From the NCBI GenBank assembly GCA_963680875.1, contig OY804580.1, positions 95,013,353 through 95,077,352 of the forward strand: 64,000 bases of DNA. The letters are read 5' to 3'. The stretch comes from Bathymodiolus brooksi (taxonomy: Eukaryota > Mollusca > Bivalvia > Mytilida > Modiolidae). Positions within the stretch are counted from its first letter, which is position 1. Each line of letters begins with the position of its first letter. The position numbers and the translations under genes were made by a program. The notes beneath the pieces were generated by a model. The model searched no databases, had not been told where the DNA came from, and saw nothing but the letters and a program-made list of their open reading frames with translations. This document shows, one piece after another, positions 47,870 to 62,989 of this stretch.

Positions 47870-50800
47870 TATATGATGTGCTAGCTGCTTGACAGATACG
47901 TATTTTGTTATCTATGCTGATATCAGATGCGTTAACTGCTTGACATATACCTGTCTTGTTTTTTTATGCTGATAGTGTTAGCCTCTTGACAGATACATGT
48001 CTTGTTTTCTATACTGATATCAGATGTGTTAGCTGCTTGCCATATACCTGTCTTGTTTTCTATATTGATATCAGATGTGTTAGCTGCTTGACAGGTACGC
48101 ATCTTGTTATCTATACTGATATATGATGTGCTAGCTGCTTGACAGATACGTATCTTGTTTTTTATACTGATATCAGATGTGGTAGCTGCTTGCCAGATAC
48201 GTATCTTGATTTCTATACTGATATCAAATGTGTTAGCCCCTTGACAGATACATGTCTCGTTTTCTATACTGATATCAGATGTATTAGCTGCTTGACAGGT
48301 ACGTATCTTGTTAACTATGCTGATATATGATGTGCTAGCTGCTTGACAGATACGTATTTTGTTATCTATGCTGATATCAGATGCGTTAACTGCATGACAT
48401 ATACCTGTCTTGTTTTTTTATGCTGATAGTGTTAGCCTCTTGACAGATACATGTCTTGTTTTCTATACTGATATCAGATGTGTTAGCTGCTTGACAGGTA
48501 CGCATTGTTGTTATCTATAGTGATATATGATGTGCTAGCTGCTTGACAGATACGTATCTTGTTTTCTATGCTGCTATCAATTGTGTTATCCCCTTGACAT
48601 ATACGTTTATTGTTATCCATAGTGATATCAGATGTGTTAGCTGCTTGACAGATACCTGTCTTGTTTTATATACTGATATCAGATGTGTTAGCTGCTTGAA
48701 AGGTATGCATCTTGTTATCTATACTGATATATGATGTGCTAGCTGCTTGACAGATATGTATCTTGTTTTCTGTGCTGATCTCAGATGTGTTAGCCGCTTG
48801 GTAGGTATGTGTTTTGTTTTCTATACTGATATCAGATGTGCTAGCTGCTTGACAGATACGTATGTTGTTATCTATACTGATATATGATGTGTTAGTCCCT
48901 AGACAGATACATGTCTTGTTTTCTATACTGATATCAGATGTCTTAGCTGCTTGACAGGTACGTATCTTGTTATCTATACTGATATCTGATGTGGTAGCCG
49001 CTTGACAGATACGTGTCTTGTTATTTATACTGATATATGATGTGATAGCCGCTTGACAGACACGTATCTTGTTTTCTATGCTGATATCAGGTGTGTTCGC
49101 CGCTTGGTAGATATGTGTTTTGTTTTCTATACTGACATAAGATGTGTTAGCTGCTTGACAGATACGTATTTTGTTATCTATGCTGATATCAGATGTGTTA
49201 GCCGCTTGACATATACCTGTCTTGTTTCTATGCTGATATCAGATGTGTTAGTCCCTAGAAAGATACCTGTCTTGTTTTCTATACTGATATCAGATGTGTT
49301 AGCTGCTTGAAAGGTATGCATCTTGTTATCTATACTGATATATGATGTGCTAGCTGCTTGACAGATACGTATCTTGTTTTCTATGCTGATCTCCGATGTG
49401 TTAGCCTTTTGGTAGGTATGTGTTTTGTTTTCTATACTGATATCAGATGTGTTAGCTGCTTGACAGATACGTATCTTGTTAACTATGCTGATATATGATG
49501 TGCTAGCTGCTTGACAGATACGTATTTTGTTATCTATGCTGATATCAGATGCGTTAACTGCTTGACATATACCTGTCTTGTTTTTTTTATACTGATAGTG
49601 TTAGCCTCTTGACAGAAACATGTCTTGTTTTCTATACTGATATCAGATGTGTTAGCTGCATTGACAGGTACGCATGTTGTTATCTATACTGATATATGAT
49701 GTGGTAGCTGCTTGACAGATATGTATCGTGTTTTCTATACTGCTATCAATTGTGTTAGCCCCTTGACATATACGTATATTGTTATCCATAGTGATATCAG
49801 ATGTGTTAGCTGCTTGACAGATACCAGTCTTATTTTCTATTTTGATTTCAGATGTGTTAGCCACTTGGTAGATACGTGTCTTGTTTTCTATACTTATATC
49901 AGATGTATTAGCTGCTTGGCAGGTACGTATCTTGTTAACTATGCTGATATATGATGTGCTAGCTGCTTGACAGATACGTATGTTGTTATCTATGCTGATA
50001 TTAGATGGTTAACTGCTTGACATATACCTGTTTTTTTTTATGCTGATAGTGTTCGCCTCTTGACAGATTCATGTCTTGTTTTCTACACTGATATCATATA
50101 TGTTAGTTGCTTGACAAGTACGTTTCTTGTTAACTATGCTGATATCAGATGTGTTAACCCCTTGACAGATACATGTCTTGTTTTCTATACTGATATCAGA
50201 TGTGTTAGCTGCTTGACGGGTACGCATGTTTTTATCTATACTAATATATGATCTGCTGTCTGCTTGACAGATACGTATCTTGTTTTCTATGCTAACATCA
50301 GATGTGTTAGTTGCTTGACAGATACGTATTTTGTTATCTATGCTGATATCAGATGTGTTAGCTGCTTGACATATACCTGTCTTGTTTTCTATATTGATAT
50401 CAGATGTGTTAGCTTCTTGACAGGTACGCATCTTGTTATCTATACTGATATATGATGTGCTAGCTGCCTGACAGATACGTATCTTGTTTTTTATACTGAT
50501 ATCAGATGTGGTAGCTGCTTGCCAGATACGTATCTTGATTTCTATGCTGATATCAGATGTATTAGCTGCTTGGTATATACGTGTCTTGTTTTATATACTG
50601 ATATCAGATGTGTTAGCGGCTTGACAGATACATGTCTCGTTTTCTATACTGATATCCGATGTATTAGCTGCTTGACAGGTACGTATCTTGTTAACTATGA
50701 TGATATATGATGTGCTAGCTGCTTGACAGATACGTATTTTGTTATCTATGCTGATATCAGATGCGTTAACTGCTTGACATATACCTGTCTTGTTTTTTTA

Positions 50801-52524
50801 TGCTGATAGTGTTAGCCTCTTGACAGATACATGTCTTGTTTTCTATACTGATATCAGATGTGTTAGCTGCTTGCCATATACCTGTCTTGTTTTCTATATT
50901 GATATCAGATGTGTTAGCTGCTTGACAGGTACGCATCTTGTTATCTATACTGATATATGATGTGCTAGCTGCTTGACAGATACGTATCTTGTTTTTTATA
51001 CTGATATCAGATGTGGTAGCTGCTTGCCAGATACGTATCTTGATTTCTATACTGATATCAAATGTGTTAGCCCCTTGACAGATACATGTCTCGTTTTCTA
51101 TACTGATATCAGATGTATTAGCTGCTTGACAGGTACGTATCTTGTTAACTATGCTGATATATGATGTGCTAGCTGCTTGACAGATACGTATTTTGTTATC
51201 TATGCTGATATCAGATGCGTTAACTGCATGACATATACCTGTCTTGTTTTTTTATGCTGATAGTGTTAGCCTCTTGACAGATACATGTCTTGTTTTCTAT
51301 ACTGATATCAGATGTGTTAGCTGCTTGACAGGTACGCATTGTTGTTATCTATAGTGATATATGATGTGCTAGCTGCTTGACAGATACGTATCTTGTTTTC
51401 TATGCTGCTATCAATTGTGTTATCCCCTTGACATATACGTTTATTGTTATCCATAGTGATATCAGATGTGTTAGCTGCTTGACAGATACCTGTCTTGTTT
51501 TATATACTGATATCAGATGTGTTAGCTGCTTGAAAGGTATGCATCTTGTTATCTATACTGATATATGATGTGCTAGCTGCTTGACAGATATGTATCTTGT
51601 TTTCTGTGCTGATCTCAGATGTGTTAGCCGCTTGGTAGGTATGTGTTTTGTTTTCTATACTGATATCAGATGTGCTAGCTGCTTGACAGATACGTATGTT
51701 GTTATCTATACTGATATATGATGTGTTAGTCCCTAGACAGATACATGTCTTGTTTTCTATACTGATATCAGATGTGCTAGCTGCTTGACAGGTACGTATC
51801 TTGTTATCTATACTGATATCTGATGTGGTAGCCGCTTGACAGATACGTGTCTTGTTATTTATACTGATATATGATGTGATAGCCGCTTGACAGACACGTA
51901 TCTTGTTTTCTATGCTGATATCAGGTGTGTTCGCCGCTTGGTAGATATGTGTTTTGTTTTCTATACTGACATAAGATGTGTTAGCTGCTTGACAGATACG
52001 TATTTTGTTATCTATGCTGATATCAGATGTGTTAGCCGCTTGACATATACCTGTCTTGTTTCTATGCTGATATCAGATGTGTTAGTCCCTAGAAAGATAC
52101 CTGTCTTGTTTTCTATACTGATATCAGATGTGTTAGCTGCTTGAAAGGTATGCATCTTGTTATCTATACTGATATATGATGTGCTAGCTGCTTGACAGAT
52201 ACGTATCTTGTTTTCTATGCTGATCTCCGATGTGTTAGCCTTTTGGTAGGTATGTGTTTTGTTTTCTATACTGATATCAGATGTGTTAGCTGCTTGACAG
52301 ATACGTATCTTGTTAACTATGCTGATATATGATGTGCTAGCTGCTTGACAGATACGTATTTTGTTATCTATGCTGATATCAGATGCGTTAACTGCTTGAC
52401 ATATACCTGTCTTGTTTTTTTTATACTGATAGTGTTAGCCTCTTGACAGAAACATGTCTTGTTTTCTATACTGATATCAGATGTGTTAGCTGCATTGACA
52501 GGTACGCATGTTGTTATCTATACT
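47870..52524. repeat. 2,834-bp-offset duplication within the array
   Basis: About 1.8 kb from 47,870 to 49,690 recurs at 50,704 to 52,524 with a constant offset of 2,834 bp. Idiosyncrasies are shared, such as GGTACGCATTGTTGTTATCT, TATACGTTTATTGTTATCC and TGACATAAGATG. Beyond 49,690 the sequences diverge into different higher-order blocks. Confidence 0.85.
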
Positions 52525-55500
52525 GATATATGATGTGCTAGCTGCTTGACAGATGCGTATCTGGTTTTCTATTCTGCTATCAATTGTGTTAGCCCCTTGA
52601 CATATACGTATATTGTTATCCATAGTGATATCAGATGTGTTAGCTGCTTGACAGATACATGTCTTGTTTTATATACTGATATCAGATGTGTTAGCTGATT
52701 GACAGGTACGTATCTTGTTATCTATGCTGATATCTGATGTGGTAGACGCTTGACAGATACGTGTCTTGTTATTTATACTGATATATGATGTGATAGCCGC
52801 TTGACAGACACGTATCTTGTTTTCTATGCTGATATCAGGTGTGTTCGCCGCTTGGTAGATATGTGCTTTGTTTTCTATACTGACATCAGATGTGTTAGCT
52901 GCTTGACAGATACGTATTTTGTTATCTATGCTGATATGAGATGTGTTAGCCCCTTGACATATACCTGTCTTGTTTCTATGCTGATATCAGATGTATTAGC
53001 TGCTTGACAGGTACGTATCTTGTTAACTATGCTGATATATGATGTGCTAGCTGCTTGACAGATACGTATTTGTTTTCTATGCTGATATCAGATGCGTTAA
53101 CTGCTTGACATATACCTGTCTTGTTTTTTTATGCTGATAGTGTTAGCCTCTTGACAGATACATGTCTTGTTTTCTATACTGATATCAGATGTGTTAGCTG
53201 CTTGACAGGTACGCATGTTGTTATCTATACTGATATCAGATGATCTAGCTGCTTGACAGATACGTATCTTGTTTTCTATACTGCTATCAATTGTGTTAGC
53301 CCCTTGACATATACGTATATTGTTATCCATAGTGATATCAGATGTGTTAGCTGCTTTACAGATACCTGTCTTGTTTTCTATTTTGATATCAGATGTGTTA
53401 GCCACTTGGTAGATACGTGTCTTGTTTTATATACTGATATCAGATGTGTTAGCTGATTGACAGGTACGTATCTTGTTATCTATACTGATATCTGATGTGG
53501 TAGCCGCTTGACAGATACGTGTCTTGTTATTTATTCTGATATATGATGTGATAGCCGCGTGACAGACACGTATCTTGTTTTCTATACTGATATCAGGTGT
53601 GTTCGCCGCTTGGTAGATATGTGTTTTATTTTCTATGCTGACATCAGATGTGCTAGCTGCTTGACAGATACGTATTTTGTTATCTATGCTGGTATCAGAT
53701 GTGTTAGCTGCTTGACATATACCTGTCTTGTTTTCTATATTGATATCAGATGTGTTAGCTGCTTGACAGGTACGCATCTTGTTATCTATACTGACATCAG
53801 ATGTGCTAGCTGCTTGACAGATACGTATTTTGTTATCTATGCTGATATCAGATGTGTTAGCTGCTTGACATATACCTGTCTTGTTTCTATGCTGATATCA
53901 GATGTGCTAGTCCCTAGACAGATACCTGTCTTGTTTTCTATACTGATATCAGATGTGTTAGCTGCTTGAAAGGTATGCATCTTGTTATCTATACTGATAT
54001 ATGATGTTCTAGCTGCTTGACAGATACGTATCTTGTTTTCTATGCTGATCTAAGATGTGTTAGCCGCTTGGTAGGTATGTGTTTTGTTTCTATACTGATA
54101 TCAGATGTGCTAGCTGCTTGACAGATACGCATGTTGTTATCTATACTGATATATGATGTGTTAGTCCATAGACAGATACATGTCTTGTTTTCTATACTGA
54201 TATCAGATGTGTTAGCTGCTTGACAGGTACTCATCTTGTTATCTATGCTGATATATGATGTGCTAGCTGCTTGACAGATACGTATTTTGCTATCTATGTT
54301 GAAATCAGATGTGTTAACTACTTGACATATACCTGTCTTGTTTTTATGCTGATAGTGTTAGCCTCTTGGTAGATACGTGCCTTATTTTCTCTACTGATAT
54401 CAGATGTGTTAGCTGCTTGACAGATACTTATCTTGTTTTCTATGTTGATATCAGATGTGTTAGCCGCTTGGTAGATACGTGTCTTGTTTTGTATACTGAT
54501 ATCAGATGTGTTAGCTGATCAACAGGTACGTATCTTGTTATATTTACTGATATCTGATGTGGTAGCCGGTTGACAGATACATTTCTTGTTTTCTATTCTG
54601 ATATATGATATGATAGCCGCTTGACAGATACGTATCTTGTTTACTATGCTGATATCAGGTGTGTTCGCCGCTTGGTAGATATGTGTTTTGTTTTCTATAC
54701 TGACATCAGATGTGTTAGCTGCTTGACAGATACGTATCTTGTTATCTATGCTGATATCAGATGTGTTAGCTGCTTGAAAGATACGTATGTTGATATCTAT
54801 AGTGATATCAGATGTGCTATCTGCTTGACATATACCTGTCTTGTTTTTTATGTTGATATCAGATGTGTTAGCTGCTTGACAGGTACGTATGTTGTTATCT
54901 ATAGTGATATCAGATGTCTTAGCTCCTTGGTAGATACGTATCTTGTTTTATATACTGATATCAGATGTGTTAGCCCCTTGACAGATACATGTTTTGTTTT
55001 CTATACTGATATCAGATGTGTTAGGTGCTTGACAGGTACGTATCTTGTTAACTATACTGATATTTGATGTGGTAGCCCCTTGACAGATACGTATGTTGTT
55101 ATCTATGGTGATATCACATGTGTTAGCTGCTTGGTATATACGTGTCTTGTTTTATATACTGATATTAGATGTGTTAGCTGATTGACAGGTACGTATCTTG
55201 TTATCTATACTGATATCTCATGTGGTAGCCGCTTGACAGATACGTGTCTTGTTATTTATACTGATATATGATGTGATAGCCGCTTGACAGACACGTGTCT
55301 TGTTTTCTATGCTGATATCAGGTGTGTTCGCGCTTGGCAGATATGTGTTTTGTTTTCTATACTGACATCAGATGTGCTAGCTGCTTGACAGATACGTATT
55401 TTGTTATCTATGCTGATATCAGATGTGTTAGCCCCTTGACATATACCTGTCTTGTTTCTATGCTGATATCAGATGTGTTAGTCCGTAGACAGATACCTGT

Positions 55501-58389
55501 CTTGTTTTCTATTCTGATATCAGATGTGTTAGCTGCTTGAAAGGTATTGCATCTTGTTATCTATACTGATATATGATGTGCTAGCTGCTTGACAGATACG
55601 TATCTTGTTTTCTATGCTGATCTCAGATGTGTTAGCCGCTTGGTAGGTATGTGTTTTGTTTTCTATACTGATATCAGATGTGTTAGCTGCTTGACAGATA
55701 CGTATGTTGTTATCTATACTGATATATGATGTGTTAGTCCCTAGAAAGATACATGCCTTGTTTTCTATACTGATATCAGATGTGCTAGCTGCTTGACAGA
55801 TACGTATTTTGCTATCTATGCTGATATCAGATGTGTTAACTACTTGACATATACATGTGTTGTTTTTTATTCTGATAGTGTTAGCCTCTTGGTAGATACG
55901 TGCCTTATTTTCTCTACTAATATCAGATGTTTTAGCTGCTTGACAGATACTTATCTTGTTTTCTATGTTGATATCAGATGTGTTAGCCGCTTGGTAGATA
56001 CGTGTCTTGCTTTATATATTGATATCATATGTGTTAGCTGATTGACAGGTACGTATCTTGTTATCTATACTGATATCTGATGTGGTAGCCGCTTGACAGA
56101 TACGTGTCTTGTTATTTATACTGATATATGATGTGATAGCCGCTTGACAGACACGTATCTTGTTTTCTATGCTGATATCAGGTGTGTTCGCCGCTTGGTA
56201 GATATGTGTTTTGTTTTCTATACTGACATCAGATGTGTTAGCTGCTTGACAGATACGTATCTTGTTATCTATGCTGATATCAGATGTGTTAGCCGCTAGA
56301 TAGATATATGTTTTGTTTTCTATACTGCTATCAGATGTGTTAGCTGCTTGACAGATACGTTTCTTGTTTTCTATACTGATATCAGGTGTGTTCGCCGCTT
56401 GGTAGATATGCGTTTTGTTTTCTATACTGATATCAGATGTGTTAGACGCTTGGTAGATATGTGTTTTGTTTTCTATACTGATATCAGAGGTGTTAGCTGC
56501 TTGACAGGTACGTATCTTGTTATCTATGCTGATATCAGATGTGTTAGCCCCTTGACATATACCTGTCTTGTTTTCTATACTGATATCAGATGTGTTAGGT
56601 GCTTGACAGGTGCGTATCTTTTTAACTATACTGATATCTGATGTGGTAGCCACTTGACAGATACGTATGTTGTTATCTATAGAGATATCAGATGTGTTAG
56701 CTGCTTGGTAGATACGTGTCTTGTTTTCTATACTGATATCAGATGTGTTAGCCCCTTGACAGATACATCTCTTGTTTTCTATACTGATATCAGATGTGGT
56801 AGGTGCTTTACAGGTACGAATTTTGTTAACTATACTGATATCTGATGTGGTAGCCCCTTGACAGACACGTATGTTGTTATCTATAGTGATATCAGATGTG
56901 TTAGCTGCTTGGTATATACGTGTCTTGTTTTATATACTGATATCAGATGTGTTAGCCCCTTGACAGATACATGTCTTGTTTTCTATGCTGATATCAGATG
57001 TGTTATCTGCTTGACAGGTACGTATCTTGTTAACTATGCTGATATATGATGTGCTAGCTGCTTGACAGATACGTATTTTGTTATCTATTCTGATATCAGA
57101 TGTGTTAACTGCTTAACATATACCTGTCTTGTTTTTTTATGCTGATGGTGTTAGCCTCTTGACAGATACATGTCTTGTTTTCTATACTGATATCAGATGT
57201 TTTAGTTGCCTGACAGGTACGTATCTTGTTAATTATGCTGATATCAGATGTGTTAGCCCCTTGACAGATACATGTCTTGCTTTCTATACTGATATCAGAT
57301 GTGTTAGCTGCTTGACGGGTACGCATGTTTTTATCTATTCTAATATATGATCTGCTAGCTGCTTGACAGATACGTATCTTGTTTTCTATGCTGATATCAG
57401 ATGTGTTAGCCGCTAGACATATACCTGTCTTGTTTTCTATATTGATATCAGATGTGTTAGCTGCTTGACATATACCTGTCTTCTTCCTATGCTGATATCA
57501 GATGTGTTAGCTGCTTGACAGGTACGCATCGTGTTATCTATACTGATATATGATGTGCTAGCTGCTTGACAGATACGTATCTTTTTTTATACTGATATCA
57601 CATGTCGTAGCTGCTTCCCAGATACGTATCTTGATTTCTATACTGATATCAAATGTGTTAGCCCCTTGACAGATACATGTCTCGTTTTATATACTGATAT
57701 CAGATGTATTAGCTGCTTGACAGGTACGTATCTTGTTAACTATGCTGATATATGATGTGCTAGCTGCTTGACAGATACATATTTTGTTATCTATGCTGAT
57801 ATCAGATGCATTAACTGCTTGACATATACCTTTCTTGTTTTTTTATGCTGATAGTGTTAGCCTCTTGACAGATACATTTCTTGTTTTCTATACTGATATC
57901 AGATGTGTTAGCTGCTTGACAGGTACGCATGTTGTTATCTATACTGATATATGATGTGCTAGCTGCTTGACAGATACGTATCTTGTTTTCTATACTGCTA
58001 TCAATTGTGTTAGCCCTTGACATATATGTATATTGTTTTCCATAGTGATATCAGATGTGTTGGCTGCTTGACAGATACTTGTCTTGTTTTATATACTGAT
58101 ATCAGATGTGTTAGCTGATTGACAGGTACGTATCTTGTTATCTATACTGATATCTGATGTGGTAGACGCTTGACAGATACGTGTCTTGTTATTTATTCTG
58201 ATATATGATGTGATAGCCGCTTGACAGACACGTATCTTGTTTTCTATGATGATATCAGGTGTGTTCACCGCTTGGTAGATATGTGTTTTATTTTCTATAC
58301 TGACATCAGATGTGCTAGCTGCTTGACATATACCTGTCTTGTTTCTATGCTGATATCAGATGTGTTAGTCCCTAGACAGATACCTGTCT

Positions 58390-61300
58390 TGTTTTCTATA
58401 CTGATATCAGATGTGTTAGCTGCTTGAAAGGTATGCATCTTGTTATCTATACTGATATATGATGTGCTAGCTGCTTGACAGATACGTATCTTGTTTTCTA
58501 TACTGATCTCAGATGTGTTAGCCGCTTGGTAGGTATGTGTTTTGTTTCTATACTGATATCAGATGTGTTAGCTGCTTGACAGATACGTATGTTGTTATCT
58601 ATGCTGATATATGATGTGTTAGTCCATAGACAAATACATGTCTTGTTTTCTATACTGATATCAGATGTGTTAGCTGCTTGACAGGTACTCATCTTGTTAT
58701 CTATACTGATATATGATGTGCTAGCTGCTGGACAGATACGTATTTTGCTATCTATGTTGATATCAGATGTGTTAACTACTTGACATATACCTGTCTTGTT
58801 TTTATGCTGATAGTGTTAGCCTCTTGGTAGATACGTGCCTTATTTTCTCTACTGATATCAGATGTGTTAGCTGCTTGACAGATACTTATCTTGTTTTCTA
58901 TGTTGATATCAGATGTGTTAGCCGCTTGGTAGATACGTGTCTTGTTTTGTATACTGATATCAGATGTGTTAGCTGATTAACAGGTACGTATCTTGTTATA
59001 TTTACTGATATCTGATGTGGTAGCCGGTTGACAGATACATTTCTTGTTATCTATTCTGATATATGATATGATAGCCGCTTGACAGATACGTATCTTGTTT
59101 ACTATGCTGATATCAGGTGTGTTCGCGCTTGGGAGATATGTGTTTTGTTTTCTATGCTGACATCAGATGTGTTAGCTGCTTGACAGATACGTATCTTGTT
59201 ATCTATACTGATATCAGATGTGTTAGCTGCTTGAAAGATACGTATGTTGATATCTATAGTGATATCAGATGTGCTATCTGCTTGACATATACCTGTCTTG
59301 TTTTCTATGTTGATATCAGATGTGTTAGCTGCTTGACAGGTACGTATGTTGTTATCTAGAGTGATATCAGATGTCTTAGCTCCTTGGTAGATACGTATCT
59401 TGTTTTATATACTGATAGCAGATGTGTTAGCCCCTTGACAGATACATGTTTTGTTTTCTATACTGATATCAGATGTGTTAGGTGCTTGACAGGTACGTAT
59501 CTTGTTAACTATACTGATATTTGATGTGGTAGCCCCTTGACAGATACGTATGTTGTTATCTATGGTGATATCACATGTGTTAGCTGCTTGGTATATACGT
59601 GTCTTGTTTTATATACTGATATCAGATGTGTTAGCGGCTTGACAGATACATGTCTTGTTTTCTATGCTGATATCAGATGCATTAGCTGCTTGACAGGTAC
59701 GTATCTTGTTAACTATGCTGATATATGATGTGCTAGCTGCATGACAGAGACGTATTTTGTTATCTATGCTGATATCAGATGCGTTAACTGCTTGACATAT
59801 ACCTGTCTTGTTTTTTTATGCTGATAGTGTTAGCCTCTTGACAGATACATGTCTTGTTTTCTATACTGATATCAGATGTGTTAGCTGCTTGACAGGTACG
59901 TATCTTGTTAACTATGCTGATATCAGATGTGTTAGCCCCTTGACAGATACATGTCTTGTTTTCTATACTGATATCAGATGTGTTAGCTGCTTGACGGGTA
60001 CGCATGTTTTTTATCTATACTGATATATGATCTCCTAGCTGCTTGACAGATACGTATCTTGTTTTCTATGCTAACATCAGATTTGTTAGTTGCTTGACAG
60101 GTACGCATGTTGTTATCTATACTGATATATGATGTGCTAGCTGCTTGACAGATACGTATCTTGTTTTCTATACTGCTATCAATTGTGTTAGCCCCTTGAC
60201 ATATACGTATATTGTTATCCATAGTGATATCAGATGTGTTAGCTGCTTGACAGATACCTGTCTTGTTTTATATACTGATATCAGATGTGTTAGCTGATTG
60301 ACAGGTATGTATCTTGTTATCTATTCTGATATCTCATGTGGTAGCCGCTTGACAGATACGTGTCTTGTTATTTATACTGATATATGATGTGATAGCCGCT
60401 TGACAGACACGTATCTTTTTTTCTATGCTGATATCAGGTGTGTTCGCCGCTTGGTAGATATGTGTTTTGTTTTCTATACTGACATCAGATGTGTTAGCCC
60501 CTTGACATATACCTGTCATGTTTCTATGCTGATATCAGATGTGTTAGTCCCTAGACAGATACCTGTCTTGTTTTCTATGCTGATATCAGATGTGTTAGCT
60601 GCTTGAAAGGTATTGCATCTTGTTTTCTATACTGATATATGATGTGCTAGCTGCTTGACAGATACGTATCTTGTTTTCTATACTGATATCAGATGTGTTA
60701 GCTGCTTGAAAGGTATGCATCTTGTTATCTATACTGATATATGATGTGCTAGCTGCTTGACAGATACGTATCTTGTTTTCTATACTGATCTCAGATGTGT
60801 TAGCCGCTTGGTAGGTATGTGTTTTGTTTCTATACTGATATCAGATGTGTTAGCTGCTTGACAGATACGTATGTTGTTATCTATGCTGATATATGATGTG
60901 TTAGTCCATAGACAAATACATGTCTTGTTTTCTATACTGATATCAGATGTGTTAGCTGCTTGACAGGTACTCATCTTGTTATCTATACTGATATATGATG
61001 TGCTAGCTGCTGGACAGATACGTATTTTGCTATCTATGTTGATATCAGATGTGTTAACTACTTGACATATACCTGTCTTGTTTTTATGCTGATAGTGTTA
61101 GCCTCTTGGTAGATACGTGCCTTATTTTCTCTACTGATATCAGATGTGTTAGCTGCTTGACAGATACTTATCTTGTTTTCTATGTTGATATCAGATGTGT
61201 TAGCCGCTTGGTAGATACGTGTCTTGTTTTGTATACTGATATCAGATGTGTTAGCTGATTAACAGGTACGTATCTTGTTATATTTACTGATATCTGATGT

Positions 61301-62989
61301 GGTAGCCGGTTGACAGATACATTTCTTGTTATCTATTCTGATATATGATATGATAGCCGCTTGACAGATACGTATCTTGTTTACTATGCTGATATCAGGT
61401 GTGTTCGCGCTTGGGAGATATGTGTTTTGTTTTCTATGCTGACATCAGATGTGTTAGCTGCTTGACAGATACGTATCTTGTTATCTATACTGATATCAGA
61501 TGTGTTAGCTGCTTGAAAGATACGTATGTTGATATCTATAGTGATATCAGATGTGCTATCTGCTTGACATATACCTGTCTTGTTTTCTATGTTGATATCA
61601 GATGTGTTAGCTGCTTGACAGGTACGTATGTTGTTATCTAGAGTGATATCAGATGTCTTAGCTCCTTGGTAGATACGTATCTTGTTTTATATACTGATAG
61701 CAGATGTGTTAGCCCCTTGACAGATACATGTTTTGTTTTCTATACTGATATCAGATGTGTTAGGTGCTTGACAGGTACGTATCTTGTTAACTATACTGAT
61801 ATTTGATGTGGTAGCCCCTTGACAGATACGTATGTTGTTATCTATGGTGATATCACATGTGTTAGCTGCTTGGTATATACGTGTCTTGTTTTATATACTG
61901 ATATCAGATGTGTTAGCGGCTTGACAGATACATGTCTTGTTTTCTATGCTGATATCAGATGCATTAGCTGCTTGACAGGTACGTATCTTGTTAACTATGC
62001 TGATATATGATGTGCTAGCTGCATGACAGAGACGTATTTTGTTATCTATGCTGATATCAGATGCGTTAACTGCTTGACATATACCTGTCTTGTTTTTTTA
62101 TGCTGATAGTGTTAGCCTCTTGACAGATACATGTCTTGTTTTCTATACTGATATCAGATGTGTTAGCTGCTTGACAGGTACGTATCTTGTTAACTATGCT
62201 GATATCAGATGTGTTAGCCCCTTGACAGATACATGTCTTGTTTTCTATACTGATATCAGATGTGTTAGCTGCTTGACGGGTACGCATGTTTTTTATCTAT
62301 ACTGATATATGATCTCCTAGCTGCTTGACAGATACGTATCTTGTTTTCTATGCTAACATCAGATTTGTTAGTTGCTTGACAGGTACGCATGTTGTTATCT
62401 ATACTGATATATGATGTGCTAGCTGCTTGACAGATACGTATCTTGTTTTCTATACTGCTATCAATTGTGTTAGCCCCTTGACATATACGTATATTGTTAT
62501 CCATAGTGATATCAGATGTGTTAGCTGCTTGACAGATACCTGTCTTGTTTTATATACTGATATCAGATGTGTTAGCTGATTGACAGGTATGTATCTTGTT
62601 ATCTATTCTGATATCTCATGTGGTAGCCGCTTGACAGATACGTGTCTTGTTATTTATACTGATATATGATGTGATAGCCGCTTGACAGACACGTATCTTT
62701 TTTTCTATGCTGATATCAGGTGTGTTCGCCGCTTGGTAGATATGTGTTTTGTTTTCTATACTGACATCAGATGTGTTAGCCCCTTGACATATACCTGTCA
62801 TGTTTCTATGCTGATATCAGATGTGTTAGTCCCTAGACAGATACCTGTCTTGTTTTCTATGCTGATATCAGATGTGTTAGCTGCTTGAAAGGTATTGCAT
62901 CTTGTTTTCTATACTGATATATGATGTGCTAGCTGCTTGACAGATACGTATCTTGTTTTCTATACTGATATCAGATGTGTTAGCTGCTT
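58390..62989. repeat. Near-perfect 2,282-bp tandem duplication
   Basis: Copy 1 (about 58,390-60,671) and copy 2 (about 60,672-62,953, plus about 36 bp of the next start) share every rare variant I checked at a constant offset of 2,282 bp, for example TTATCTAGAGTGATATC, GCATGACAGAGACG, CATGTTTTTTATCTATACTG and GTATCTTTTTTTCTATGC. No difference was noticed by eye. This marks one of the most recent events in the array. Confidence 0.88.
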
